NCBI GenBank assembly: GCA_031396205.1
Contig: JANNKH010000015.1
Location: forward strand, 62,001-126,000
From: CAISIP01 sp031396205
Lineage (GTDB): Bacteria; Pseudomonadota; Gammaproteobacteria; Burkholderiales; Burkholderiaceae_C
Direction of reading: 5' to 3'
Length of the DNA: 64,000 bases
Positions 43,001-52,533 of this stretch are shown here, one piece after another; within the stretch, counting starts at the first letter, position 1; each line of letters starts with the position of its first letter. Made by a program: the position numbers and the translations under genes. The notes under the pieces were generated by a model, which had not been told where the DNA came from, searched no databases, and worked only from the letters and a program-made list of their open reading frames with translations.

Positions 43001-44344
43001 ATGCGAGCTGTCGTATTGCTTTTGGCCGCTGGCCTGGCACTGGCCTCGGCCCCGGCCTGGTCCTGGAGCAACCACACCCTGGCCACTTACCGGGCGTTTG
43101 ACACGATGCCCGAGGTTGCCAACGCCGCGCCGGTGGCGGCCGAGCCATTGGAGGTATTTCTCAAGGCGCAGGAAAAGCCGATCGCCGATTTGCTGGCGAG
43201 TCAAGAGGCCTGGGCTCGCGCCAACATGCCCCAGTACGCGCCGCGTGCCGACGCGCTGGTGTTCAAGACCGATCCGGGCCGTACGGACGCCGATCGCCGT
43301 CGAGCGTTCCTCTTCGCTTTACGGATTTCGCCGTTGAGCCGTTTCGCGCTGTACTTGCAACCCGACATGCGCACCATGCCCGATGCCGCGCGCCTGCTGC
43401 CGCACGATGCAGTGAGCTTCCTGCCCGAACAGCCCAACGACCAGCGGCGTTTTGTGCGCGTGCAGTCCGGCGAGCCGGTGGCGCCGCTAGCGGTGCTGGC
43501 GTCGGCGTCCGACGAGCCGGACTACGGGCTGGACATCAACCTGTGGCAGGACAGCCCCAGCGATTGGGGCAAGACTTACGGCTTTGGCACCCTGCCCTTC
43601 GGCAACCCGGCGCTGTATTACTCGACCCAGGCGCCCTTTCACATGGGTTTCTACCACCAGGACTGGTTGATCTACAAGGCGGCACCGTTCATTCAGCGGA
43701 CCTACCCGCTGATGCGGGTTCAGCAATACACCAGTCTGGCTTCGCTGGCGTTTCGCACCGGGCATGCCTACTGGGGCTGGCGCTTTACCGGCCTGGCGCT
43801 GCACTACATCCAGGACCTGACACAGCCCTACCATGCCGACCTGGCGCCGGGCGACTCGACACTACGCCTGATCAGCGCCAATGTGATGGCGATGGCCGGG
43901 TTCCCGAAGCGGCGTGATGACCTGATCGTGCTGCTGTCCAACCGCCATCTGGCGCTGGAGAAATTCCAGAATGAAGCGATGGTGGTCAGCGCGCGCGCCA
44001 AAGCCGATACGGCACTGGAGAACGCGCTGCGCGAGCTCAAACGCGACGCGACCTATCCGAGCTGGACCGCACTGTATGCGCGCGACACGGTGGCGCGCGA
44101 GGCCCATGACAGCAGCACCCAAACAGTCAAGACCATCCTGGCATCGGTGCCGGCGGCGTACGTGTCCGACCCCGGCTTTGATTTCGGCGTCAAGGAAAGC
44201 GCCATCGATCTGCTGGCAGATATCGAGAAACTGGGTCCTGGCAAGCGCGCAGAACTAGAAAAGCAGGTCGCGCTATTGTTGGCGCGACTGGGGGCGCACA
44301 GCCGCAATACCGTGCGCGGCGTACTGCAGGCCGGCAAACCCTGA
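43001..44344 (+). CDS. Secreted zinc phospholipase C/P1 nuclease-like protein
   Basis: This 447-residue exported protein has a signal peptide (MRAVVLLLAAGLALASAPAW) after which the mature chain begins with Trp near WSWSNHTLA, as in zinc phospholipase C/S1-P1 nucleases, where the N-terminal Trp binds zinc. The key motif HYIQDLTQPYHA (H-x3-D-x3-P-x-H) is also present. Either phosphodiester or phospholipid substrates are possible. ATG 43001 is chosen; longer frames upstream have no signal peptide. It stands alone. Confidence 0.75.
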   Translation: MRAVVLLLAAGLALASAPAWSWSNHTLATYRAFDTMPEVANAAPVAAEPLEVFLKAQEKPIADLLASQEAWARANMPQYAPRADALVFKTDPGRTDADRRRAFLFALRISPLSRFALYLQPDMRTMPDAARLLPHDAVSFLPEQPNDQRRFVRVQSGEPVAPLAVLASASDEPDYGLDINLWQDSPSDWGKTYGFGTLPFGNPALYYSTQAPFHMGFYHQDWLIYKAAPFIQRTYPLMRVQQYTSLASLAFRTGHAYWGWRFTGLALHYIQDLTQPYHADLAPGDSTLRLISANVMAMAGFPKRRDDLIVLLSNRHLALEKFQNEAMVVSARAKADTALENALRELKRDATYPSWTALYARDTVAREAHDSSTQTVKTILASVPAAYVSDPGFDFGVKESAIDLLADIEKLGPGKRAELEKQVALLLARLGAHSRNTVRGVLQAGKP

Positions 44345-44354
44345 CCGGTTCCGG

Positions 44355-45485
44355 CTAGGAATGCTCGAGCGGCGCCCCGTCCGGCTTGGCGCCGGGCTGC
44401 ATATCCGCGCCCGGTCCTCCTTGCAGGTGCAATGTGCGCGTCGGAAACGCGATCTCGGCGCCGTGGCGCTCAATGATCTGGCCGATCCTGATCAGCACAT
44501 CCTGTTTGATCTCGTGGTACTTGACCCACACCGTCGTCTTCGTGAAGGCGTAGACCATCAGATCCAGCGAGGAGCCGGAGAAGGCGTTGAAATTGACGAT
44601 CAATGTCTGCGTGGTGTCAATCGCGGGATGTCCCTCCAGCATGGCGCGAATGTCGGTCACCACCGTCGGCAACACGGCAAAGTCTTCATAGCGCAGGCCG
44701 ATGGTTTCATTGATGCGCCGATGGCTCATGCGTGACGGGTTTTCGACCACGATGCTGGTGAACACCGCATTGGGCACATAGATCGGGTTCTTGTTGAAGG
44801 CGCGGATCCGGGTATGGCGCCAGCTGATGTACTCGACGGTACCTTCCAGGCTCTTGTCGGGCGAACGGATCCAATCACCGACCGCGAACGGACGATCCAG
44901 GTAAATCGTCAAACCGCCGAAAAAATTGGCCAGCAGGTCCTTGGCAGCGAAGCCGACCGCGATGCCGCCCACGCCACCGAGTGCCAGCAGGCCAGTGACC
45001 TGGAAGCCCAGCGTCTGCGCCGCCATCAGAAGGAGCACGATGACCGTCGACAGCCGCGCCAGCTTGCTCAGGGCATCGACGGTCGTGGGGTCGACCTCTT
45101 CGCCGCGCTTGCTGCGCACGGCGATGACGTTGCGCCCCACCTTGCCGATGAAGCGCAGCAGAAACCAGGCAAAGCATACGATCAGCGCAACATCACGCGC
45201 GGCCATCGCCTCGGGCAGGAAAGGCTCTTGGACCTGACGCTGGACCACCCGCGCCATGACACTGGCGCCCACCACCCACATCGCGGCCAACACAGGGCGG
45301 CTGGCCGTCTGCACCAGTGCGTCGTCCCATACCGACGCGGTGCGCGTGGCCGCCCTCGCCGCGTGGCGCAGCAACACCTGCGCCACCTGGTTGGCCGCAA
45401 TGGTGACCAGTGCGATCGCGATCAGCGACGCCGTCCACAGTTCGACACCGATGTTCTGACTCAGGAATTCGCTCAAACGGTTCAT
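44355..45485 (-). CDS. Mechanosensitive channel of the MscS family
   Basis: This 376-residue MscS-type channel has five membrane segments and the pore helix region (GLLALGGVGGIAVGFAAKDLLANFFGG-like, residues about 160-190), followed by the beta domain (DWIRSPDKSLEGTVEYISWRHTRIR) and a C-terminal alpha/beta domain. It opens on osmotic downshift to release ions. It is convergent with the phospholipase-like gene and divergent from the patatin-like gene. Confidence 0.93.
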   Translation of the reverse strand: MNRLSEFLSQNIGVELWTASLIAIALVTIAANQVAQVLLRHAARAATRTASVWDDALVQTASRPVLAAMWVVGASVMARVVQRQVQEPFLPEAMAARDVALIVCFAWFLLRFIGKVGRNVIAVRSKRGEEVDPTTVDALSKLARLSTVIVLLLMAAQTLGFQVTGLLALGGVGGIAVGFAAKDLLANFFGGLTIYLDRPFAVGDWIRSPDKSLEGTVEYISWRHTRIRAFNKNPIYVPNAVFTSIVVENPSRMSHRRINETIGLRYEDFAVLPTVVTDIRAMLEGHPAIDTTQTLIVNFNAFSGSSLDLMVYAFTKTTVWVKYHEIKQDVLIRIGQIIERHGAEIAFPTRTLHLQGGPGADMQPGAKPDGAPLEHS

Positions 45486-45599
45486 GCCGGCAACTGTAAG
45501 CGAAGCACCCAGCGGCGGCGGAACCTGTTAAGGTTTGGCCAACATGGCGCAGGCGCCGCACGCCCGCCGGTGCGAAGACCTTGACCGGAGGGATCCACC

Positions 45600-48500
45600 A
45601 TGCAAGTCGAACCTGCACCTGATTGCGCCGCCGGCAGCGCACGCGACGACCCGGCGTGGTCGGGCCTGCCGGACGAATGGTCGGCACTCAGCGCGGTCGA
45701 GCAGACCGCGATCGAACAGCGTCGGCGCGAGGTGCTGGCCGACGCGCCAGATGCGGTCCCGTCCCAGTTGCACCTGCCGCGTGTAGGCCTGGCCTTGTCG
45801 GGCGGAGGTATTCGCAGCGCCACTTTCGCCCTCGGGCTGATGCGCGGCATGGCCCAAAGTCGGCCCGGCACCACCGAGCCGCCGCAGCCAGGCCTGTCGC
45901 GTGACGGTCTGCTCGGACGCATGGACTACCTCTCGACGGTATCGGGTGGTGGCTACATCGGCGCGATGTACGGCCGGCTGGTGGCCACCTACGGGTTACA
46001 CCGCGCCCAGCGCCTGATGGCCAGCAGCCATTCGCCGGTATTGGGCTGGCTGCGCCGCAACGGCCGCTACCTCACGCCCGGCGGATCGCGCGACATCGGC
46101 ACCGCCATCGTCACCTATCTGCGCGCCTGGCTGGCGATCCACGCCGAGTTCATGTTCGCCTGTATCGCGCTCGGCCTGCTGGTCGTCCTGCCGCACCTGT
46201 GGCAGCACAGCCTGCAGGTGCTCGATGCCAATGCCTGGGAGCCCTGGTATACGGCCTGGTGGGCGTTGTCGCTGGCATGGTGGACAGCACTCGCCCCGGG
46301 CCTGATCGCCGGCTATTGGGCGGCGCGCGACGGTCCCAATCCGACCACGACCCAGACTCGACTGGGCTGGCGCGACCTGGTGTTTGTGATCGGTATTGCC
46401 TACGGCGCAATCAGCCTGCTGCGCAGCCTGTATGCCAATGGCGTACTCGATCCAGTCCGGCACAGCCTGACCTGGCCGGGAGCCGGCGCGCTTGCATTGG
46501 GTTCGGTCGTGATCGGCCAGGTAGCGACCATGGGCTGGATGGCGATGGACAAGACGCCCCATGCGCTGAAGGTGGCGCGCATCCGCAACATCCTGACCCG
46601 CAACCTGCGCTGGGTCATGCTCAGTGCGATTGGCTTGGCGGGTATCGGCGCACTGGACCGGCTGAGCTGGTGGATCCTGGAGGAACTGCAGACCGGCAAC
46701 CAGTGGTTGTGGCGCGGCGTCGGCGTCGGCAGCGTGCTGGTGGTGGTTTTGCGGTCCCTGGTTCAGCCGCTGCAGAAGATCGCCTCCGAGACCCATGCGC
46801 GCACGCGTGAATGGCTGCCCCGGATACTCAACATCGGCAGCCTGTTCGGCGTGCTGGTGCTGGTGCTGGCCTGGATGGTGCTGCTGCAATGGTTCGTATT
46901 TGCGCCCGAAACCTTCGAGGCGCTGCGTAGCGTGCCGGCGTGGATGCGCGCCGGCATTCTCGCTGCGACCTGGCTCGCCTGGACCCTGCTGTCGGCGGGC
47001 AACACGCAGATGGCCAACACCTCGTCGTTGCACAGTTTCTACCGCGCGCGGCTGGCCCGCGCCTATCTTGCGGTGGGCAACCTCAAACGCGACCTGGCAG
47101 ACGAACACGGTGTTCGTGCCGATGTGACACGGGTGGTCCAGGGCGATGACGCCAGCTTGCAGCACTACCGGCCGGAAACCCGCGGCGGCCCGATCCACCT
47201 GATCAATACCTGCCTCAATCAGACCCGCGACGACAAGAGCGGGCTGTTCAATGCCGACCGCAAGGGCACCGCTGTCACCGCCAGCTGGCGCGGCCTGGAA
47301 GTCGGCCCGCGCGAGTTCATCGCGCTCAGGCAAGACCATGATGCCGGCACGCTGGGTCGCTGGATCGCGGTGTCGGGCGCGGCCGCCTCACCGGGTGCCG
47401 GCGCCTATACCTCGCGCGGTCTGGCGTTGTTGCTGTATTTCCTGGGTGTGCGCCTAGGGCACTGGATGCGCGCGCCACGCGAAGGGGCGCACTTGCGCTG
47501 GCTCAGCCATTGGTCCTGGCGCCTGGTTCCAAAGCCGATGATGCTGGCCAGCGAGGCGTCGGCCACCTTCTTTGGCGTCGAACGACCGTGGTGGTACCTG
47601 TCGGACGGCGGCCATTTCGAGAACAGCGGTGTCTACCCGCTGCTCAAACGCGAGCTCGATTTCATGATCCTGTCCGATGCCGGCGCAGATGCCCGCTATG
47701 AATATGGCGACCTGGAAAACCTGGTGCGCAAGGCGCGTATCGACTTTGGCGCCGAGATCGAGTTCTACACCCGCGAGGAGGCGGCCATCCTGTTTCCCGG
47801 CGGCGGCAACGAGATGACCATCCTTTCGCCCGAGGATATGGGCAATGTCCATTCCAGCCGCGGCGTGCTGCTGGCACGTGTCCGCTACCGTGAGCGGCCC
47901 GGGCCATTGCTGGCCAATGGCCAGGCTGGGCCGGTCGTGCGACCGGAAGGTACTTTGCTGGTGATCAAGCCCAACCTGCACGACGCGCTGGACATGGATC
48001 TGCTGGCCTATGCACGCAACCATGCAGGGTTTCCACATGAGTCGACCGGCGATCAGTCGTTCGACGAAGCGCAATGGGAGAGCTACCACCGCCTGGGCGA
48101 GGACATTGGCCGCGCCATGCGGGAAGACTGGCTCACCCAACTGCCCGGCTGGCGCGAACCAGCACGGCACAGCATCCGGATCGCGGCGCGCCTGGTTGCG
48201 CCGACCCAGGTAGCCGATACTGCCCGCAACGAGCCCTTGTGGCGGCGCAATGTGCGCGCCACCGCGATCGGCACCACGCTGGGAGTGGGTGCATCCGGCA
48301 CCTTGCTGCTGTCTCTGTGGCAGATGCAGGACCAACTGCAGCGCAACCGCGTCGATCAGCAGACCGAGGCGCGCCAGTTGTTCACCGAGGTGTCCAAGGG
48401 CCTGCAGGCCTTCGAAGGAACCTGCCCGCAGGTACCCGAGCATGTGATCACCCAGGCGGCCATGCTGCTGGAGCTGCGCACCAGTCCGTCGATGCGGCCA

Positions 48501-49343
48501 CTGGAGCAGGCCGGTCTGGAGCGCATGGCCGCGCGTATCACCGAGGAGTGCAGCCAGACCCCTGCACCCAGCCAGGAATGCGTCGTCAAGTACCGACGTA
48601 TCCAGGGCAGCCTGTGCACCCTGGTACTCAAGCCGACCAACCAGAGCACGGCTCTGAGCTACTGGCATCCAGGCGCGTCGCCGCAGGAGCAGTCCAGCGA
48701 TGGCAACGCGGTGCTGCAGGTTGCCGCGAACCGGTTTCCGGTACTGGGCAACCTGCTCAAGCCAGAGGCCGCCGGCGCGCCCGCAGTCGACAGCGCGGCT
48801 GGCCTGGCGCAGAGCCCGGCCCAGGCACCAACCCAGGTTCCAACCCCAGCGCCGCAGGCACCGGTCGCCATCGCCCCGGTCCCACCGTCGCAGTCGGCCC
48901 AGAGCACCGAGCAGAGCGGCCCGGCGGTGCTACCAACGCTGCAAAGCTGCGCCCGCAGCGATGCCAACAGCACGCTGTACATCCAGATCTACGACGAAAA
49001 CACCCGCGTGGCAGCAACCGCGCTGCGCCAGGCCCTGCAACCCGACACCGGCGTACCGTTGCTGGTCGCCCCGATCGAAAACGTGGTGCGCAGCGCCGAC
49101 CTGCGCCAGCAGCGTCGACCGGTGGCCTGGCCCACGCCGACGCTGGTGCTGCACGACCCGGCCAGTCGCGCCTGCGCCAATGCGATCGCCAGCTACGTGG
49201 GTGCACCCTGGCTGACCCAGCCCGGTACACAGGGCGTGCGTTTGCGCGACATTCCGCCGTCGCTCCAGGCCAGGCCCGGCGTCATGGAGCTCTGGCTACC
49301 GTCGTTGGAGGCGGCGGCGCCGGAGCAATACCTCAAGCGTTGA
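45600..49343 (+). CDS. Large multi-pass membrane patatin-like phospholipase
   Basis: In this 1247-residue protein the patatin oxyanion loop SGGGIRSATFALG lies at 67-79, the nucleophile S115 in STVSGGGYIG, and the catalytic Asp at D669 in DGGHFENSG. Between the two halves of the catalytic site lie about eight membrane segments (residues about 173-470), so the catalytic domain is split by a membrane domain. A further hydrophobic segment occurs near residue 890, then a Pro/Gln-rich linker (about 1060-1110) and a C-terminal domain of about 130 residues (SNSTLYIQIYDEN-like) that I do not recognise. GGAGGGA precedes the ATG. The lipid substrate and role (lipid remodelling, toxin or defence) are unknown. 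Confidence 0.82.
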   Translation: MQVEPAPDCAAGSARDDPAWSGLPDEWSALSAVEQTAIEQRRREVLADAPDAVPSQLHLPRVGLALSGGGIRSATFALGLMRGMAQSRPGTTEPPQPGLSRDGLLGRMDYLSTVSGGGYIGAMYGRLVATYGLHRAQRLMASSHSPVLGWLRRNGRYLTPGGSRDIGTAIVTYLRAWLAIHAEFMFACIALGLLVVLPHLWQHSLQVLDANAWEPWYTAWWALSLAWWTALAPGLIAGYWAARDGPNPTTTQTRLGWRDLVFVIGIAYGAISLLRSLYANGVLDPVRHSLTWPGAGALALGSVVIGQVATMGWMAMDKTPHALKVARIRNILTRNLRWVMLSAIGLAGIGALDRLSWWILEELQTGNQWLWRGVGVGSVLVVVLRSLVQPLQKIASETHARTREWLPRILNIGSLFGVLVLVLAWMVLLQWFVFAPETFEALRSVPAWMRAGILAATWLAWTLLSAGNTQMANTSSLHSFYRARLARAYLAVGNLKRDLADEHGVRADVTRVVQGDDASLQHYRPETRGGPIHLINTCLNQTRDDKSGLFNADRKGTAVTASWRGLEVGPREFIALRQDHDAGTLGRWIAVSGAAASPGAGAYTSRGLALLLYFLGVRLGHWMRAPREGAHLRWLSHWSWRLVPKPMMLASEASATFFGVERPWWYLSDGGHFENSGVYPLLKRELDFMILSDAGADARYEYGDLENLVRKARIDFGAEIEFYTREEAAILFPGGGNEMTILSPEDMGNVHSSRGVLLARVRYRERPGPLLANGQAGPVVRPEGTLLVIKPNLHDALDMDLLAYARNHAGFPHESTGDQSFDEAQWESYHRLGEDIGRAMREDWLTQLPGWREPARHSIRIAARLVAPTQVADTARNEPLWRRNVRATAIGTTLGVGASGTLLLSLWQMQDQLQRNRVDQQTEARQLFTEVSKGLQAFEGTCPQVPEHVITQAAMLLELRTSPSMRPLEQAGLERMAARITEECSQTPAPSQECVVKYRRIQGSLCTLVLKPTNQSTALSYWHPGASPQEQSSDGNAVLQVAANRFPVLGNLLKPEAAGAPAVDSAAGLAQSPAQAPTQVPTPAPQAPVAIAPVPPSQSAQSTEQSGPAVLPTLQSCARSDANSTLYIQIYDENTRVAATALRQALQPDTGVPLLVAPIENVVRSADLRQQRRPVAWPTPTLVLHDPASRACANAIASYVGAPWLTQPGTQGVRLRDIPPSLQARPGVMELWLPSLEAAAPEQYLKR

Positions 49344-49382
49344 GCGGGCTTGGCGGGGTAGTGTTAGTGCCCGCGCAGGCTG

Positions 49383-49847
49383 TCAGCGCAGCGGCAATTG
49401 CAAAGTCATGAATACGCTGTTCGGATCGGCGCGGTAGTTGCCGAACGGTTCGCACTGCATGAAGCCGTGCGCCGCATACAGGGCGCGCGCCGGCGCAAAG
49501 AATGGCATCGAACCGGTTTCCAGGCTCAGCTGACGCAAGCCCAGTCCGCGCGCCTGCCCCAGCACATGCGCCAGCAGCCGGGTTCCGACACCCTGACGCC
49601 GCTGGCCGCCAGCAGTGCGCATCGACTTGAGCTCTCCGTGCCTGGCATCCAGCATCTTGAGCGCAACGCAACCCACCAGAGTCGAACCGTCCCATGCCGA
49701 CCAGAACCGGATGTCCGGTTGTCGCAGTCCATCCAGATCCAGCGCATGCTTGCTCTCAGGTGGTGAGACCGCGCGCATGTCACGAATATGTTCCTCAAGG
49801 AAAGCCGCGATGCGCGGATCGGTCAGGTCGTCAAGCCGGATTTCCAC
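49383..49847 (-). CDS. GNAT-family N-acetyltransferase
   Basis: This 154-residue GNAT has the acetyl-CoA loop RRQGVGTRLL (Q/R-x-x-G-x-G/A), strands on either side and FFAPARALYAAHGF near the C-terminus, as in YafP/ElaA-like small acetyltransferases. The start is a GTG at 49847 with a strong GGGAGGAGG upstream. The target is unknown. It is convergent with the patatin-like gene and lies 27 bp after the sod gene on the same strand. Confidence 0.9.
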   Translation of the reverse strand: MEIRLDDLTDPRIAAFLEEHIRDMRAVSPPESKHALDLDGLRQPDIRFWSAWDGSTLVGCVALKMLDARHGELKSMRTAGGQRRQGVGTRLLAHVLGQARGLGLRQLSLETGSMPFFAPARALYAAHGFMQCEPFGNYRADPNSVFMTLQLPLR

Positions 49848-49874
49848 ACCCGCCTCCTCCCTTTCGGGGGCGTC

Positions 49875-50405
49875 TCAGCGCGGAATCAGACCACAGGCGA
49901 CGCGGGCTCCGCCTCCACCGAGCGGCTGTGGCTGGTCTGCATGGTTGTCGCCGCCAGCATGGATGACCAGGGCCAGCCCCGCCACGTCCGATGTCTTCAG
50001 ACGCGGCGCCAGCACTGGCACGCTGGCACTGCCGTCCGCACCAACGACCAGTCCCGGCAAGTCGCCCAGATGTCCATCGCCCCAGGGCAGACCATGCCGT
50101 CCGGTCTTGGCAGGATCCAGATGACCGCCGGCGCCCAGCGCCGCTACCGGCACGCCATCGCGAACGCCCGGTGCACACGAGCCATTTTCATGAACATGAA
50201 ATCCGTGCACGCCCGGCGCCAATCCGTTCAAGACGGGCCGAACTTCAAGGCCATGCGCGCCGTCCTTGAGTACGACGCTGCCCATGGCCTCGCCTGCGCC
50301 CGCAGCGTTGGCCCAGCGCATGGGCACTGTCAATTCGGCGCTGGCAATGGCCAACGACGTAAGCAGTCCGAATATCATGACCAAAGCGTGGCGAACAACT
50401 CGCAT
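49875..50405 (-). CDS. sodC: Periplasmic Cu/Zn superoxide dismutase
   Basis: This 176-residue SodC has a signal peptide (ALVMIFGLLTSLAIASA) and metal ligands in HGFHVHENGSC, GGHLDP, HGLPWGDGHLGD and HAGGDNHAD, with two cysteines for the structural disulfide (ENGSC, VACGLI). It removes periplasmic superoxide. GAGGAAT precedes ATG 50405. It uses copper and may connect to copper control, although it lies far from the metal island. Confidence 0.95.
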   Translation of the reverse strand: MRVVRHALVMIFGLLTSLAIASAELTVPMRWANAAGAGEAMGSVVLKDGAHGLEVRPVLNGLAPGVHGFHVHENGSCAPGVRDGVPVAALGAGGHLDPAKTGRHGLPWGDGHLGDLPGLVVGADGSASVPVLAPRLKTSDVAGLALVIHAGGDNHADQPQPLGGGGARVACGLIPR

Positions 50406-50491
50406 GGATTCCTCGTTCGGCAAGTTCGCGGGGTGGCCCGCCTCGTTGTGCGCTGCATGGAACTGCGCCAGGGCGCAACGGAGGTTCGCCG

Positions 50492-51466
50492 TCACCCGAC
50501 CAGCCGGGTTGCCTCACTGTCCTCTGCCGTCAGGCGCCGGGGCGACACCAGTGTCAATGTCAGCACCCGCGCGACACGGATACGTGCGCCGGGACTGACC
50601 AGTACGTCGACCCCCTTCGGCACCGAAACACCGTCCACTTCAGTCACGCCATCGGATACCGGCCGAAGACGGTATCCATCGGGGAAGCGGCGCAACTCGA
50701 AATGCCAACGGCTGATCTGGCGAGCCTTGGCCGGGTCTGCCGTGGTCAGGACCACATCGTTGGCCAGCGTGCCTTCATGCTCGCGCAAGCGTCCGAAGCT
50801 GACGATGTCCTGCGAGGGCAACTCCAGTTCTTCGGCCGTTTCCTCGAAACGCACCCGATTCGGAAATACCGTGTGGTCGCGCCACTCCAGCGCAAGCATT
50901 CCGACCTGGCGGCTCACACCCTTCAGCTCCTGGGCAGCAACCGGCCGACAGTTCAAGCGATGCGCCAACGCCAGCTCCTGGAACAACTCACGCGTCAGGC
51001 GGATTTCGCCAGGCCGTGCCGAGGCCGCAACCCGCGCACACAGGTTCACCGCGTCCCCGCTGACGACACTACCGTCGGTCAGAACCGGGCCGTGGTGCAG
51101 GCCCACCCGAACCTGCAGCTGGTGATCGCGCGCACGCTTGGCGTTCTCGCGCGAAATATGTTGCTCCAACGCGATCAACGCTGCCATGGCGGCATCGGCA
51201 TCCGGAAATGCCAGAAATGCGCCATCGCCAGCGGTTTCGACAATACGCCCGTTCTGCGCTGGCAGGCACTCCCGCAGCAGGTCCATGTGCAGCTGCTGCA
51301 GTTGCCTGCCGGCCGCATCGCCAAAGCGTGCGAAATACGGGGTCGAAGCAACGATGTCCGAGAACGCTATCGTCATCGGACGCTCGAATCGGCGCGTCAG
51401 CTCCTGCTGCAAACTGCTTTGCAGCCGAATGATGTCGGCCATGCCAAGTTGGCTGAGATCAATCAT
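50492..51466 (-). CDS. Soluble class III cyclase fused to a C-terminal FHA domain
   Basis: This 324-residue soluble protein has a class III nucleotide cyclase catalytic domain (residues about 30-185: AFSDIVASTPYFARFG with the first Asp, VETAGDGAFLAFPD with the second) and a C-terminal FHA-like domain (about 220-310: SFGRLREHEGTLANDVVL, then ISRWHFELRR and DGVSVPKG), the fold that reads phosphothreonine. ATG 51466 is used; the longer upstream frame begins at a TTG. It faces a sensor and a Ser/Thr kinase, suggesting phospho-dependent control of cyclic nucleotide synthesis. Catalytic residues were not fully aligned. Confidence 0.83.
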   Translation of the reverse strand: MIDLSQLGMADIIRLQSSLQQELTRRFERPMTIAFSDIVASTPYFARFGDAAGRQLQQLHMDLLRECLPAQNGRIVETAGDGAFLAFPDADAAMAALIALEQHISRENAKRARDHQLQVRVGLHHGPVLTDGSVVSGDAVNLCARVAASARPGEIRLTRELFQELALAHRLNCRPVAAQELKGVSRQVGMLALEWRDHTVFPNRVRFEETAEELELPSQDIVSFGRLREHEGTLANDVVLTTADPAKARQISRWHFELRRFPDGYRLRPVSDGVTEVDGVSVPKGVDVLVSPGARIRVARVLTLTLVSPRRLTAEDSEATRLVG

Positions 51467-51644
51467 GGCATCGACGATAACCGACGCCTGCCATCGCGAC
51501 AAGCGCTTTTACCCTCACCCAGCCAACGGCCGAGGCCGTCGTTGCGGCGGTGTACGGTCGACGATGCGCCGCGTATACTTTCCCATGACACCATATCCTG
51601 TGGAGTCAAACCCACTGGCCGCAGCCGCCTGAGGAGACACCATC

Positions 51645-52517
51645 ATGGGATTGCGGCTGAAGTTCAATCTGGTGCTGTTGCTGGTATTCATGCTGGGACT
51701 TGCCGTGACCGGTTACGCTTCATACCAGTTGCTGCACAAGAATGCGCGCGAGGAGGTGCTGCGCACCGCTGGCGTCATGATGGAAGCGGCGCTGGCCATG
51801 CGTTCGTATACGGTTGCTCAGATCCGGCCCCACCTGCGGGTCGTGGAGAACGAGTTCCTGCCGCACAGTGTTCCGGCCTATGCCGCCACCGAGATCATGG
51901 GTCAGTTGCACCGCAAATATCCTAACTATGCATACAAGGAGGCAGCGCTCAACCCGACCAATCCGCGGGATCGCGCCGTCGGTTGGGAGGCCGATGTGAT
52001 CGCCGAATTTCGCAACAACGACGAGCGCAAGGAGTTCTCCGGTGAACGCGCCACGCCCGTCGGCCCCTCGATGTTCCTGGCCCGCCCGCTGCAGATCAAG
52101 GATCCAAACTGCCTGGCCTGCCACACCACCGCCGAATCCGCCCCGCCGGCCATGGTCAAGCTGTATGGTCCCAGCAATGGCTTTGGCTGGAAGCTCAACG
52201 AGATCATCGGCGCCCAGATCGTCTCGGTACCGATGTCGCTGCCGATCGACAAGGCCAACAGCACTTTCTATACTTTCATGGCCTCGCTGACCGGCGTCTT
52301 TGTCGTGCTGTTCGTCATCCTCAACATCATGTTGTCCATGCTGATCGTGCGACCGATCCGCACCATGTCGGCTGCAGCCGACAAGATCAGCGTTGGCGAA
52401 CTCGATATTCCCGAGTTGTCGGAGTCGGGCAAGGACGAGGTCGCGTTGCTGGGCAAGGCATTCAACCGGATGCGGCGCAGCCTCGAAAAAGCGATCAGCC
52501 TGATCGACGACCGCTGA
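51645..52517 (+). CDS. c-heme DUF3365 (Tll0287-like) sensor with HAMP domain
   Basis: This 290-residue membrane sensor has an N-terminal segment (residues about 7-29), a periplasmic DUF3365 domain with a c-type heme motif C156-L-A-C159-H160, a second membrane segment (about 212-236) and a HAMP domain (about 235-290: RPIRTMSAAADKISVGELD). It lacks any kinase, cyclase or methyl-acceptor output. The last residue comes 16 bp before the kinase gene, so the output may be the neighbouring kinase. It likely senses redox state, a gas or a ligand at the heme. Confidence 0.85.
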   Translation: MGLRLKFNLVLLLVFMLGLAVTGYASYQLLHKNAREEVLRTAGVMMEAALAMRSYTVAQIRPHLRVVENEFLPHSVPAYAATEIMGQLHRKYPNYAYKEAALNPTNPRDRAVGWEADVIAEFRNNDERKEFSGERATPVGPSMFLARPLQIKDPNCLACHTTAESAPPAMVKLYGPSNGFGWKLNEIIGAQIVSVPMSLPIDKANSTFYTFMASLTGVFVVLFVILNIMLSMLIVRPIRTMSAAADKISVGELDIPELSESGKDEVALLGKAFNRMRRSLEKAISLIDDR

Positions 52518-52533
52518 GGTCACGGCAACGAGC

